This document shows positions 1 through 8,279 of a stretch of DNA of 64,000 bases, piece after piece. The stretch is from Luteolibacter luteus. GTDB lineage: Bacteria; Verrucomicrobiota; Verrucomicrobiia; Verrucomicrobiales; Akkermansiaceae. Numbering within the stretch: the stretch's first letter is position 1; each line of letters opens with the position of its first letter. The notes beneath the pieces were generated by a model. That model saw nothing but the letters and a program-made list of their open reading frames with translations, did no database searches and was not told the DNA's origin. The translations under genes and the position numbers were made by a program. The stretch covers positions 3,100,001 through 3,164,000 of the forward strand of contig NZ_CP051774.1 in assembly GCF_012913485.1 (NCBI RefSeq), read 5' to 3'.

Positions 1-809
1 CCCCGCACCGTTACCTTCTCCGAGTCTTGAACCAGCAGTGGCAACATCAGGCCGTGGAAGACGAAGCGGGAACCTTGCCCGTCAAAGGTCACGGATCTGA
101 GGTCTGCCAGTGGGATCCCGATGGGATGCCAGGTGGGCTGGTCGTGGTTCGAGATGTGGAAGTGTCGCTTGAGCGCCCCGTCATGGTGGAAATGATAGAC
201 TCCCTTCTCCAGCTTCAGGGTGGAGCCCGGAGCCTCGCGCAGGGCTTCCAGTGCCTTGTGCAGGGCAGCTGTCTGATCTTCTTCGACGTTGGGACGGATG
301 CCGAATTCCGCACCGCCCATGGTCCGTGCCTCTTTGGGTGAAGGCTGCTCCCCCTTGATCCACTTCAGGTCCACCCAGTCGGCGTGATCGTATTCCTGCT
401 GTCCCATGTCATCGGCCTGGAGGTAGAGCTTCCGATGAAAGGCGCTCGGCACCGCCACCTCGAAGCTGGCAGGTGCATCGCCAGCCTTCATCACCGGGGA
501 TTCCCACAGCACCGCGGTCCCGGAGAGGATCCGGAACTTCACCGAGCCTTTTCCTGCGCCCACTTCATCGTCCACGCCCGCCAGGCCTTTCAAGCGCACC
601 GCGCCTTCCGGCACCGTTAGGGGCAGCTCAGACACGGCGTGGGATCCCCATCCCTGTTCGTAGCTCTTTCCCGCAAGCGTGAGCGGCTTCCCATCGATCG
701 AGCGGTTCACTTGGACGGCCCCGTAGCTTTGATTGCTCATCGCGAGGTCCTCCGCACTGAAGCCAAACAAGGGAAGCGGCAGGAGGAGAAGAAGAGCTAG
801 CGGGCGCAT
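1..809 (-). CDS. GH110-like alpha-1,3-galactosidase, 3' end outside window
   Basis: Only the first 269 residues are inside the window; the frame runs off the left edge. A signal peptide (MRPLALLLLL...) is followed by an NPCBM-like carbohydrate-binding module at about residues 23-150 (SYEQGWGSHA, VGAGKGSVKF). Next comes the start of a right-handed beta-helix with 'HISNHDQPTW' and 'VTFDGQGSRFVFHG', a pattern known from GH110 exo-alpha-galactosidases. The likely role is removal of terminal alpha-galactose from host or algal glycans outside the cytoplasm. The start at 809 is chosen because it gives a clean signal peptide. The family call rests on these motifs only; another beta-helix glycosidase or lyase is possible because the catalytic part is missing. 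Confidence 0.75.
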   Translation of the reverse strand, partial: MRPLALLLLLPLPLFGFSAEDLAMSNQSYGAVQVNRSIDGKPLTLAGKSYEQGWGSHAVSELPLTVPEGAVRLKGLAGVDDEVGAGKGSVKFRILSGTAVLWESPVMKAGDAPASFEVAVPSAFHRKLYLQADDMGQQEYDHADWVDLKWIKGEQPSPKEARTMGGAEFGIRPNVEEDQTAALHKALEALREAPGSTLKLEKGVYHFHHDGALKRHFHISNHDQPTWHPIGIPLADLRSVTFDGQGSRFVFHGLMLPLLVQDSEKVTVR

Positions 810-902
810 CCGGCTATCCCATCACTTGTCGCCGCGGCTGACAAACTGGATGAAGGGCCAAAATATGCGACCGGCCCGGATCAGCCGGCCCGCTGCTGCC
901 CG

Positions 903-940
903 AAAAAAGAAAGCCGCCCGCGGTGAACCGGGGCGGCTTT
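903..940 (-). terminator. Rho-independent terminator of the lipoamide dehydrogenase gene
   Basis: Stem AAAGCCGCCC (910-919) pairs with GGGCGGCTTT (931-940). Read on the minus strand it is followed by a T-rich run (903-909). It lies 25 bases past the stop of the minus-strand gene. Confidence 0.85.
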
Positions 941-964
941 CAGGAAACAGGGATGCAGCGGGCT

Positions 965-2347
965 TCAGAAGTGGATCGCGTGGCCGTCGGCTGCGAGGGT
1001 CGCTTCGTGAATGACCTCGCTCATCGTCGGGTGAGCGTGGATCGTCGCGTGGATTTCTTCGGAGGTAAGCTCCTGATCCAGCGCCAGACCCATCTCGGCG
1101 ATGAGTTCAGTGGCGTTCTCGCCGATGATGTGGGCACCCAGCAGCTCGCCGTGCTTCTTGCCGAAGAGTAGCTTCGCGAAGCCATCCGGCTCGCCGGAGG
1201 CGATCGCCTTGCCGATCGCCACGAAGGGGATCTTGCCGACCTTATACTCGATGCCTTCTTCCTTCAGCGCACGCTCGGTCTTGCCCACGGAGGCGATCTG
1301 CGGGTGGCAGTAGGTGCAGCCAGGGAAGTTCGTCACCTTCCGCGGCGTATGGCCGTCCACGTAGAGTCCTTCGACGCATTGGATGGCTTCGAAGGATGCG
1401 GTGTGGGCCAGAAGCGGCGGGCCGCTCACGTCACCGATCGCGTAGACGCCCGGGATCGAGGTCTCGTAGCGGTCTCCGGTCTTCACGAAGCCACGGTCGG
1501 TGAGCTCCGGCTGTTGGCCGCCCGGCAGCACCGGCTGGACGCCGATGGCCACGAGCACCACGTCCGCCGTCAGGACGCCGTTTTCCTTTGCTCCTTCCAC
1601 GGTGACTTCCACCTGGTTGCCCTTGACCTCGGTCTTGGTGATCTTGTGATTCGCCAGGCAGCGGATACCCTGCTTGGTGAAAGACTTTTCCAGCGCGTCA
1701 CCGATTTCGTCGTCCTCCACCGGAACCAGGCGCGGCAGCATCTCGACGACGGTCACCTTGGTGCCGAAGGCGTTGTAAATGTAGGCGAATTCGACGCCGA
1801 TCGCGCCGGCACCGATGATGATCATGCTCTTCGGCTGCTTTTCGAGAACCATCGCCTCTTTCGAGCCGATGACCGTCGTGCCATTGAAGGGCAGCGGAGG
1901 CAGCGGGCGGGACTTCGCACCCGTGGCGATGATGATGTGCTTCGCTTCCGCGGTCTGCTTGGAGCCGTCGGCGGCGGTCACTTCCACCTTCCCGGGAGCG
2001 ATGATCGAGCCGAGGCCGCGCACGTAGTCGATCTTGTTCTTTTTGAAGAGGAATTCGATGCCACCGGCGAGGCGGTCGGACACCTTACGGGAGCGGCCCA
2101 CGATCGCCGACCAGTCGTACTGGAGGTTATCGAAGGAGAAACCAAACTCCTTGGCGCGGTGGCTCAGGGTGTGGAAAAGCTCGGCGTTCTTAAGAAGCGC
2201 CTTGGTCGGGATGCAGCCCCAGTTCAGGCAGGTGCCGCCAGCGCGGTCCGCCTCGACGCAGGCGACTTTTTTACCAAGTTGCGCGGCGCGGATTGCTGCG
2301 ACGTAGCCAGCCGGGCCGCCGCCAATAACGATGAGATCGTATGCCAT
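965..2347 (-). CDS. lpdA: Dihydrolipoyl dehydrogenase (E3)
   Basis: 460 residues, the usual length for E3. It reoxidises dihydrolipoamide on 2-oxoacid dehydrogenase or glycine cleavage complexes, passing electrons through a disulfide and FAD to NAD+. Visible are the N-terminal FAD motif GGGPAGY (residues 9-15), the redox-active disulfide GGTCLNWGC (C40 and C45), the NAD-binding GAGAIG motif near residue 180, the FAD motif AIGDV, and the C-terminal active-site HPTMSE (H439, E444). No E1 or E2 gene is adjacent, so the partner complex is encoded elsewhere. It is divergent from the LysR-type gene at 2712 and followed by a strong terminator. Confidence 0.95.
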   Translation of the reverse strand: MAYDLIVIGGGPAGYVAAIRAAQLGKKVACVEADRAGGTCLNWGCIPTKALLKNAELFHTLSHRAKEFGFSFDNLQYDWSAIVGRSRKVSDRLAGGIEFLFKKNKIDYVRGLGSIIAPGKVEVTAADGSKQTAEAKHIIIATGAKSRPLPPLPFNGTTVIGSKEAMVLEKQPKSMIIIGAGAIGVEFAYIYNAFGTKVTVVEMLPRLVPVEDDEIGDALEKSFTKQGIRCLANHKITKTEVKGNQVEVTVEGAKENGVLTADVVLVAIGVQPVLPGGQQPELTDRGFVKTGDRYETSIPGVYAIGDVSGPPLLAHTASFEAIQCVEGLYVDGHTPRKVTNFPGCTYCHPQIASVGKTERALKEEGIEYKVGKIPFVAIGKAIASGEPDGFAKLLFGKKHGELLGAHIIGENATELIAEMGLALDQELTSEEIHATIHAHPTMSEVIHEATLAADGHAIHF

Positions 2348-2711
2348 AATACGGGAGTGCGATGGAGTTCGCGCGGAGCGTGGTGGCGGCCCCCCGGATT
2401 GTCAAAGGGGAAGGGGGGCCGGGTAGCCGCTCTCACTATGCCGTGTCGGTAAAGTTAGGGGGTAAACTTCGGGTATTTTTCTTACATTGAAATTTCAGGA
2501 GTATTGGATTATCTTATATTGCATAATGCATTGGATTTGCTCTCATTGCGGGTGGTATAAGCTCCACAACGCGTTGATGCAGAAAAAATGCGGAGCGCTC
2601 GCGAATACGATTGTTTTGTAACGTGGGCTAACTGATATTGACTTCAGGATTTTTAATTACTACTAACTACAGGCTGTCTCTCCTCGCCCGTTCCCACCCT
2701 CCTCCTCACCC
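2348..2711. other. AT-rich divergent promoter region between lpdA and a LysR-type gene
   Basis: 364 bases without a gene, clearly more AT-rich than the surroundings from about 2455 to 2670. It must carry both divergent promoters. A small palindrome TGCAT-A-ATGCA (2520-2530) sits in the middle. No -10/-35 pair is clear enough to name, and no riboswitch or RNA gene was recognised. Confidence 0.5.
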
Positions 2712-3626
2712 ATGCACCTCGAACCCCTACAGCTACGGGCGTTCAATACACTTTTGAACGAAGGCTCCGTGACCCGCGCGTCGTTGGAACTTCGAACCAG
2801 CCCCTCAAATGTCCGCCGCATTTGGCAGAATCTGGAGGAAGAGCTGGGCGAAAAGCTCTTCAACGCCAACGAACATGGCGAAACCATTCCCACCTGCGCG
2901 GCTAGGGCTCTCGACCGCGAGATGAGCTCGCTCCTTGAGGAAGTCCGCCGTTTTGAAGCCTCGGTCCGCCGGATTCATCGCAGTGGCCGGACCCTGCGCC
3001 TCGGCGCGAACCGGAACGTTTTCAATACCAATCACTTTGGTAAGCTATTCAATACCCTGCGCCACGATGAGCGTTTTCGGATTTCCTTCGTCGAAGTGAA
3101 TGCCGAGGAAGGCCGCGCAGCTTTGGAGGCTGGCGCCTGCGATCTCCTTTTCTCCGTGGACGGAACTCCGGGCCGGAGATTCGATTCACGGGACCTGCCG
3201 CACCTCCCACTCGACGTGGCCTATGAGCGCAGGCCGTCCACCGAGCCCCGTGTGGCTCCCACAGAGCTGGCGGACCTTCAGTGGTCCCTCGCCACCTTCG
3301 CCAAGACTTCCCTAGCTCTGGATACCCTTAAGAAAATTGAGAACTCCGGCGGCGGCAGCGGCAGGCTCTGCTCCCAGCACCAGTTCCTCAGCTGGGCAGA
3401 GGATTCCTTGGATGACGAGACCGAAGCGATGGTCTGCATCCGGCCTGCCTCCTTCAGCCGCCTGCCTCGTGTTTCTTTCCTGCCTTTGGACCTGAATGTC
3501 GGCTATCCGCTCTGTGTGTCCTATCTGAGGCAGCATCCCTACGAGTTCCTACCCTCGATCGTGGACCAGATGAACCGTGCGCTGAACGATCCCTCCCCCC
3601 ATGGATCTCGACCTGGCCTGTCTTGA
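2712..3626 (+). CDS. LysR-type transcriptional regulator, first of an overlapping pair
   Basis: 304 residues. The N-terminal 60 residues look like a LysR winged helix (LRAFNTLLNEGSVTRAS, SNVRRIWQNLEEELGEKLF). A linker helix and a diverged effector-binding region follow (LRLGANRNVFNTNHF; VDGTPGRRFD). The helix-turn-helix lacks the usual 'QPAISxxI' signature, so DNA recognition may be atypical. Its last 26 bases overlap the start of the next LysR-type gene, implying translational coupling. Ligand and targets are unknown. The upstream AT-rich region fits a promoter here. Confidence 0.75.
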   Translation: MHLEPLQLRAFNTLLNEGSVTRASLELRTSPSNVRRIWQNLEEELGEKLFNANEHGETIPTCAARALDREMSSLLEEVRRFEASVRRIHRSGRTLRLGANRNVFNTNHFGKLFNTLRHDERFRISFVEVNAEEGRAALEAGACDLLFSVDGTPGRRFDSRDLPHLPLDVAYERRPSTEPRVAPTELADLQWSLATFAKTSLALDTLKKIENSGGGSGRLCSQHQFLSWAEDSLDDETEAMVCIRPASFSRLPRVSFLPLDLNVGYPLCVSYLRQHPYEFLPSIVDQMNRALNDPSPHGSRPGLS

Positions 3627-4548
3627 GACCTTCGTCCGTCTGGCGGACTGCGGCAGCTTTTCCGAAACGGCGGTGATCCAAAAGATCAGCCAGCCGGCGG
3701 TGAGCCAGCGGATCGCCAAGTTGGAATCCTCCACCGGCCTACGCCTTTTCCTCCGGCATCAGGAGCGGCTTGAGGTTACCCGGGATGGAAAGGAGTTGCT
3801 GGAGATCGCGAGGAAGATCCTTGCCGAGCATGAAGGCCTGGGGATTCGCATGAGCCGCCACGTCCGTGAGTCGAAGGGCGGCGTCCGCGCCATGATCGAT
3901 GGCTCCTTCGCTGGCAATCGCTTGGTGAAAAGCCTCCAGAAAAATCCCATCACCGATACCAGCGTCGAAATCGTCCGACCGAATGGACGCCTTTCGTGGG
4001 TCGAGGCCCTCGAACAGCATGATGTCGACATCGTGGTGACAGGCACCTTCCTTCAAGCAGGGAATGTCCCAACCTTGCAGCGCGTCGAGCTGGATCGCCA
4101 GCGTGGAACCACCATCGCGTGGAACCGCGTTTACTTCGACTTCGACATTGAGAACTTCAGCTTTCCCGAGACCTTGCGCTCCACCATTCTCGTGCCGAGC
4201 GAGCGCTTGATCTCCGGCTATCTGCCCTTCCTCGAAAAATGGTGCCATGACTCCTATGGCACCCTGCCTCCCGATGTGCTTGCCTTCGATGATGAAGAAG
4301 GTGCCCGGGATGCCTGCGTGGCCGGACTTGGCGTTCTGATTTTCCCAGGCGATGCGGCAGCCCGGATGGCCATGAACGCCGGTGAACTCGGTGTCGTGAA
4401 GACCTTCGAGTTCCTTCTTCCGGACGCCTTCAGTTACTCGATCTACGTCCGGGCCGAAGAGCGGAACCAGCGCGTTTTGCAGACCGCTGTTAGAATCGCG
4501 GATGATCACCGCATTGGAAAGCGCAGCCCCTTGGATCACAGGGTCTAA
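3601..4548 (+). CDS. LysR-type transcriptional regulator, second of an overlapping pair
   Basis: 315 residues. The N-terminal helix-turn-helix is canonical: LETFVRLADCGSFSETA, then QPAVSQRIAKLE and LRLFLRH. An effector domain of about 200 residues follows. The start at 3601 lies inside the end of the preceding regulator, so the two are probably made together and might act as a pair or heteromer. That is inference. The exported-protein pair downstream (4630 and 6157) is in the same orientation but 80 bases away, and nothing directly ties it to this regulator. Confidence 0.85.
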   Translation: MDLDLACLETFVRLADCGSFSETAVIQKISQPAVSQRIAKLESSTGLRLFLRHQERLEVTRDGKELLEIARKILAEHEGLGIRMSRHVRESKGGVRAMIDGSFAGNRLVKSLQKNPITDTSVEIVRPNGRLSWVEALEQHDVDIVVTGTFLQAGNVPTLQRVELDRQRGTTIAWNRVYFDFDIENFSFPETLRSTILVPSERLISGYLPFLEKWCHDSYGTLPPDVLAFDDEEGARDACVAGLGVLIFPGDAAARMAMNAGELGVVKTFEFLLPDAFSYSIYVRAEERNQRVLQTAVRIADDHRIGKRSPLDHRV

Positions 4549-4629
4549 CTTGTGGTTATCACGTCATAAGGAGAAAGTCCCGGCGCTCGGTTGAGGAAGT
4601 GCGGCAGGTGGCAGAGCGTTGCCATCGCA

Positions 4630-5877
4630 ATGAAACGCTGTTTATCCCTTACCCTCGCAATCTTGGCCGGCACCCTTGGTGCGTCCCGCGGCCAAACCGT
4701 CGTGGATTCCACCACGCACACCGGTCTATTCAGCCCCTCCGCCAATGTGACGGTGGATCCGATCCCGGATCCGGAGCCGCTCATTGGGATCATCCTGGAT
4801 CCGCCACCCGCCAGCGGTCCCCTCGGAAACTATTGGAACGCCACGGCCTCGGGCGGTGCCGCGATCTTCGCACTTGGTATCGATGCGGCTTCGACCGGGG
4901 CTCAGGTAGCACTCTCCAACAATTCCCTACAATTCAACGTTAGCAATAATCCTCAGAGCGTTCTCGGATTGCTTGGAACCGGCGTCAGCCTCGGATTGCA
5001 ATGGTCTGCTACCGCCACCTTCGATGGCAGTCCCGGACCGGTGGTGAATCTCCAGCCAAACCAGGTTTACCGGATCAGCTTCGATGTGATCGATGACAGC
5101 GGACTGCTCGATTCGACCCTCAATCTTGCCCCGACTTTTGGTGTCGAACTTCTCAACGGTGCCGGCACTCCCGTCGGCTATGTTGGAGGTGGAACCGTGG
5201 CGAGCATCCTCGGCCTTCAACTCGCTCCCGTCTTGGGAGGGCCGAATGGCGCTGCCACCGCGACCGCTCAGTTCCGCACCGGAGCTACGGTCCCGGCAGG
5301 TGCTGCCGCCATTCGTTTCACCGCCTCCGCCGCTCTTCCGGTAACGGCTGTCGGCCTCGGCACGAACTTCGCCTCGGTGTCCAATCTGAAGCTCGTCGCG
5401 GTGGATCCCTATACCCTGTGGATTGAAGACAGCGACGTGGAGGATGAATCGGACTGGGATCGCGATGCGGATCCCGACCACGACGGCCGCCCGAACATCG
5501 AGGAATTCGCCCTTGCCACGGACCCTGCCCGCGGTGATCACGGCGAGACCTTCGTCCGCGTCGGTGATGCGGATGGAGCAGGTCCTGAAACCGCCGTCTG
5601 TGTGATGACCATGGCAGTCTTGGATGACGCCGTGTTCGCCAGCGGAACGGGCGAGAATAGTGGCGATCTGATCGCCCCCACCACCAGCGTCTCCTATCGG
5701 GTCGAAGGGTCCTTTGAACTCATGAATTGGAATCTGGCCATCTCCGAAGTCACGCCGAATGACAGCTTCCGCGCCGGCTTGCCGACGCTTCCCGAGGGTT
5801 GGAGCTATCGCTCCTTCCGCGTGCCAGGCGAAACCTCGGATACCCGGAGGGCTTTCTTGCGCGCTGTGTTCGAATAA
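4630..5877 (+). CDS. Exported protein, paralogue of the PEP-CTERM protein at 6157, with a DxDxD-type C-terminal module
   Basis: 415 residues from ATG 4630. This start is preferred over 4591 because it gives a clean signal peptide (MKRCLSLTLAILAG...RGQ). Residues about 40-260 match the product of 6157 segment by segment (GNYWNATASGG / GNHWNATATGG; TGAQVAL; YRISFDV / YQVSFDV; FASVSNL). The C-terminus differs: instead of PEP-CTERM it has an acidic DRDADPDHDGRPNIEEFALATDP stretch, probably Ca-binding, and a roughly 100-residue beta-rich tail typical of exported verrucomicrobial proteins. Function unknown; probably cell-surface or secreted. Confidence 0.75.
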   Translation: MKRCLSLTLAILAGTLGASRGQTVVDSTTHTGLFSPSANVTVDPIPDPEPLIGIILDPPPASGPLGNYWNATASGGAAIFALGIDAASTGAQVALSNNSLQFNVSNNPQSVLGLLGTGVSLGLQWSATATFDGSPGPVVNLQPNQVYRISFDVIDDSGLLDSTLNLAPTFGVELLNGAGTPVGYVGGGTVASILGLQLAPVLGGPNGAATATAQFRTGATVPAGAAAIRFTASAALPVTAVGLGTNFASVSNLKLVAVDPYTLWIEDSDVEDESDWDRDADPDHDGRPNIEEFALATDPARGDHGETFVRVGDADGAGPETAVCVMTMAVLDDAVFASGTGENSGDLIAPTTSVSYRVEGSFELMNWNLAISEVTPNDSFRAGLPTLPEGWSYRSFRVPGETSDTRRAFLRAVFE

Positions 5878-5889
5878 GGGCGAACAGTT

Positions 5890-5930
5890 GGAGGCGGTTC
5901 CTTTCTCGGGACGTTTTGGGGACCGCCTCC
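5890..5930 (+). terminator. Hairpin downstream of the 4630 gene
   Basis: GGAGGCGGT (5890-5898) pairs with ACCGCCTCC (5922-5930) 12 bases after the stop codon. There is no T-run, so it may be a weak terminator or an mRNA-stabilising hairpin. Confidence 0.45.
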
Positions 5931-5990
5931 CTTATCGTAGTGGCGGTGCCTCCTTCTCCATCTTCCCGCGTGTCAGGACGGGACAGCACC

Positions 5991-6024
5991 GTGGCGGCAC
6001 CCGTAAGGCGACGGGTGCCGCCAC
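5991..6024. repeat. Perfect 14-bp inverted repeat
   Basis: GTGGCGGCACCCGT (5991-6004), a 6-base loop, then its exact complement (6011-6024). The core GGCGGCA/TGCCGCC recurs in the hairpin after the paralogous gene (7044-7076). It could be a terminator without a T-run or an extragenic repeat. Confidence 0.6.
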
Positions 6025-6051
6025 ACATCCCGCCATGGCAATCATAAAAGT

Positions 6052-6077
6052 GTTATCTACGCGATCACGTAGATAAC
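6052..6077. promoter_or_regulatory. Palindrome upstream of the PEP-CTERM gene
   Basis: GTTATCTACG (6052-6061), loop CGATCA, CGTAGATAAC (6068-6077), a perfect 10-bp arm pair. It lies in an AT-rich patch 80 bases before ATG 6157, so it may be an operator or part of the promoter/leader. No regulator can be assigned. Confidence 0.45.
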
Positions 6078-6156
6078 TATTACTTATTGATGGATAAGGA
6101 TAAAGTTCCGCCGCGATATTGAGGGCTTCGCATTTATCCGGCAGCTTGGGCAGTGC

Positions 6157-7014
6157 ATGAAGTGCTGCCTTCCCCTCCTCTGGGCGTTCATGGCCATTAC
6201 CGGGATAGCCGGTGGCCAGACGCTTATCGATGGTACGAACTATCCGGATCTGTTCGGCGGATCGGATAGCGTGACTGTTACCGCGCCCTCCCTGCCGGAT
6301 GGGACCCTGCTTGGTGTTCATCTTGGGGGATCGGCTACCGGTGAACTCGGCAACCATTGGAATGCCACCGCTACCGGCGGGGCCGTCCTCGGTTCAAATC
6401 TTCCGGATATCCTGGTCACCGTGCCCGAAGAGCGGCTCGCGGAGACCGGTGCTCAAGTGGCCCTCGACGGGACATCGCTCCTGTTCAATATCAATAATTC
6501 TCCTGCCTCCATTCTAGGAAGCCTCGGGGTCGGCCTGAGTCTCGCTCTCAATTGGGATGCGACCGTAACCTTCGATGAGCCGGGTGAAATGCTCGTCCTT
6601 GCTCCCAACACGATCTATCAGGTTAGCTTCGACGTCTACGGGGAGAACGGCTTGTTGGAATCGACCTTGGGCCTGGCTCCATCCTTTGGCCTTCAGTTGC
6701 TAGATGGCGGCAGCGCCGTGGATGCCGCCGCCGGAGGGACCTTGGTGAATATCATCGGTCTCCAGTTGCTTGGCGTGGTGGGCTCTCCGCCGGAGTCCGG
6801 ACGGGCAGTGGTGCAATTTGAAACCGGGAACACCGTTTCAGGAAACGCCGCCGGACTTCGTTTCACCGGATCCGCCTTGGTTCCTGCCACCGCACTGGGC
6901 ATCGGCACGCAATTCGCGTCCGTCTCCAATCTCTCCATCACCCAGATCCCCGAGCCTTCCAGCTTGCTACTGGGTCTTCTGGGTGCAGCCGTCGGCTTCA
7001 AACGTCGCCGCTAG
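6157..7014 (+). CDS. PEP-CTERM sorting-domain exported protein
   Basis: 285 residues. Signal peptide MKCCLPLLWAFMAITG..., a beta-rich domain shared with the neighbouring paralogue at 4630, and a canonical PEP-CTERM tail: PEPSS, hydrophobic segment LLLGLLGAAVG, then KRRR at the very C-terminus. In known systems this tail directs membrane sorting and processing by exosortase, giving extracellular or biofilm-matrix proteins. No exosortase gene is in this window. The specific function is unknown. Confidence 0.85.
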   Translation: MKCCLPLLWAFMAITGIAGGQTLIDGTNYPDLFGGSDSVTVTAPSLPDGTLLGVHLGGSATGELGNHWNATATGGAVLGSNLPDILVTVPEERLAETGAQVALDGTSLLFNINNSPASILGSLGVGLSLALNWDATVTFDEPGEMLVLAPNTIYQVSFDVYGENGLLESTLGLAPSFGLQLLDGGSAVDAAAGGTLVNIIGLQLLGVVGSPPESGRAVVQFETGNTVSGNAAGLRFTGSALVPATALGIGTQFASVSNLSITQIPEPSSLLLGLLGAAVGFKRRR

Positions 7015-7043
7015 TCGCTCCCCCGCACTGCCTGAGACAACGT

Positions 7044-7076
7044 CATGGCGGCATCGTGTTGCGCGGTGCCGCCATG
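7044..7076. terminator. Hairpin between convergent genes
   Basis: CATGGCGGCA (7044-7053) pairs perfectly with TGCCGCCATG (7067-7076). It lies between the PEP-CTERM gene (+) and the Ala-rich gene (-) and could serve both. On the plus strand it is followed by ATTTGTT. Confidence 0.6.
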
Positions 7077-7110
7077 ATTTGTTGCAGGATATCGAAGGAT
7101 GCAGACCAAC

Positions 7111-7470
7111 TCAGGCACTCAGCGGAGGCGGGACCGCCTCGGAAGGGGCCGTCGCGGCGTCTGCCGCCTTTTCTGCCGCCTTTTCTGCCGCCCGCTTGCC
7201 GGCGCATGCACCACGGCGGAGCGTCTCCTTGATGCTCGAAGGGATGAACTCTTTCGCGAAGCATGCGGCGAAGCACGCGCTGAATGCGGCTCCGTAGGCG
7301 AGGTCATGAGCCGCACCGGAGAGTGCCTCTTTCAACTTGGGAGCAGCCTCCCGCGCCATCGAGGACGCATCCGACCGGGCGGACTGGAAAGCTTCGGTGA
7401 AGTTCGTGTAGCGCGGGGCTTCTGGTGCCGCCCCCGCCGTTTCCTGTGTGTGTTCGTTGGAATCGTTCAT
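7111..7470 (-). CDS. Small Ala/Lys-rich protein of unknown function
   Basis: 119 residues from ATG 7470; an upstream in-frame ATG at 7530 would add 20 residues. An N-terminal polar stretch is followed by an amphipathic Ala-rich helix region (FTEAFQSARSDASSMAREAAPKLK). Then comes a short hydrophobic segment with two Cys (AAFSACFAACFA) and a repetitive tail of 'AEKAAEKAADAA' type. It could be membrane-associated or a structural or nucleoid-like protein. No family recognised. Confidence 0.55.
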   Translation of the reverse strand: MNDSNEHTQETAGAAPEAPRYTNFTEAFQSARSDASSMAREAAPKLKEALSGAAHDLAYGAAFSACFAACFAKEFIPSSIKETLRRGACAGKRAAEKAAEKAADAATAPSEAVPPPLSA

Positions 7471-7633
7471 GGTGAAATTCGTGGTTGGACGAGCGTGCGG
7501 ATCATCCTCTTCAGGAAATCTTTCCGCCATGGGAAATCATGGCCCCGATTGGAACCACGTCGAAAATTTTTCAATGGATCTCGAATAATCCCGCGGGGCC
7601 TTCGTCCGATCCGGTGAATCCTGATATAAAATC

Positions 7634-7897
7634 ATGAAGAAAATTCTCGGAATCCTCACCATCGCCCTTGCCACCGTTTTTGCCGCTCCTTCGGCGGATG
7701 CACGTCCTCACCATCGCCCTTCGCGCAGCTACGTTGAGTTCCACCGTTCGTGCCGTGGCCCTGCATGGATCGAGCGCTATGTGGCTTACTATGACTCGTG
7801 CGGTCATCCCGTGTGGCGCACGCGGGTGATCCCGATCCGCCGCCATCATCATCATCATGGTGGCTTCTCGGTCCAATTCGGTGGCGGCTGCCGCTGA
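7634..7897 (+). CDS. Small exported His-rich protein
   Basis: 87 residues. Signal peptide MKKILGILTIALATVFA...DA, then a basic, His- and Tyr-rich mature part with HHRPSRSY, three Cys, a run of five His (RRHHHHHGG) and a Gly-Cys end. The His run suggests transition-metal binding in the periplasm, by inference only. It is monocistronic and followed by a good terminator. Confidence 0.6.
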   Translation: MKKILGILTIALATVFAAPSADARPHHRPSRSYVEFHRSCRGPAWIERYVAYYDSCGHPVWRTRVIPIRRHHHHHGGFSVQFGGGCR

Positions 7898-7927
7898 TCC
7901 TTTCCTTTCGAGCCCGTGGTGACGAAT

Positions 7928-7961
7928 GCCCGGCGACGCCTTCTGGTGTCGCCGGGCTTTT
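7928..7961 (+). terminator. Rho-independent terminator of the His-rich protein gene
   Basis: GCCCGGCGAC (7928-7937) pairs perfectly with GTCGCCGGGC (7948-7957), followed by TTTT. Confidence 0.85.
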
Positions 7962-8279
7962 CACACACACACCTATGATCACCCGCTCGTGCAAACGGGT
8001 GAAGCGATCCGCCCCATGATTTCAAACTTGGACACACCGGGGTGACCTGTCCGCGGTGACATGTCCCGTGTCACCGGTGCAGGCATCAATCCGTCGGGGA
8101 ACTCCACCTTGGCTGCGCCAAGGGCGAGCGCCACCAAACAACCGAAAGCGGGCGCTTTCCCCTTCGGATTGATTCGGTATCGCAATGTCGGCGGTCATGA
8201 CGGCATGCGGCTGGATCGCAGACACTTCATGGGCGTGCTGCGTGAAGCGAAGATGATCGCTGCGTGAAAAAGGCGTTCT
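7962..8279. other. Intergenic region with operator-like repeats, no gene seen
   Basis: About 320 bases. From 8041 two near-identical GGTGACCTGTCC / GGTGACATGTCC units occur about 15 bases apart, and the second opens an inverted repeat GGTGACA...TGTCACC. Further on is AAAGCGGGCGCTTT, a perfect 6-bp-arm hairpin near 8147-8160. Open frames here (for example 8061-8267, +) have no recognisable protein character. Confidence 0.4.

Noticed and set aside
1304-2452. 382-codon plus-strand frame
   Set aside because: Antisense of lpdA, whose protein motifs are unambiguous.
8061-8267. 68-codon plus-strand frame
   Set aside because: No signal, domain or composition typical of a protein; it lies over repeated motifs.
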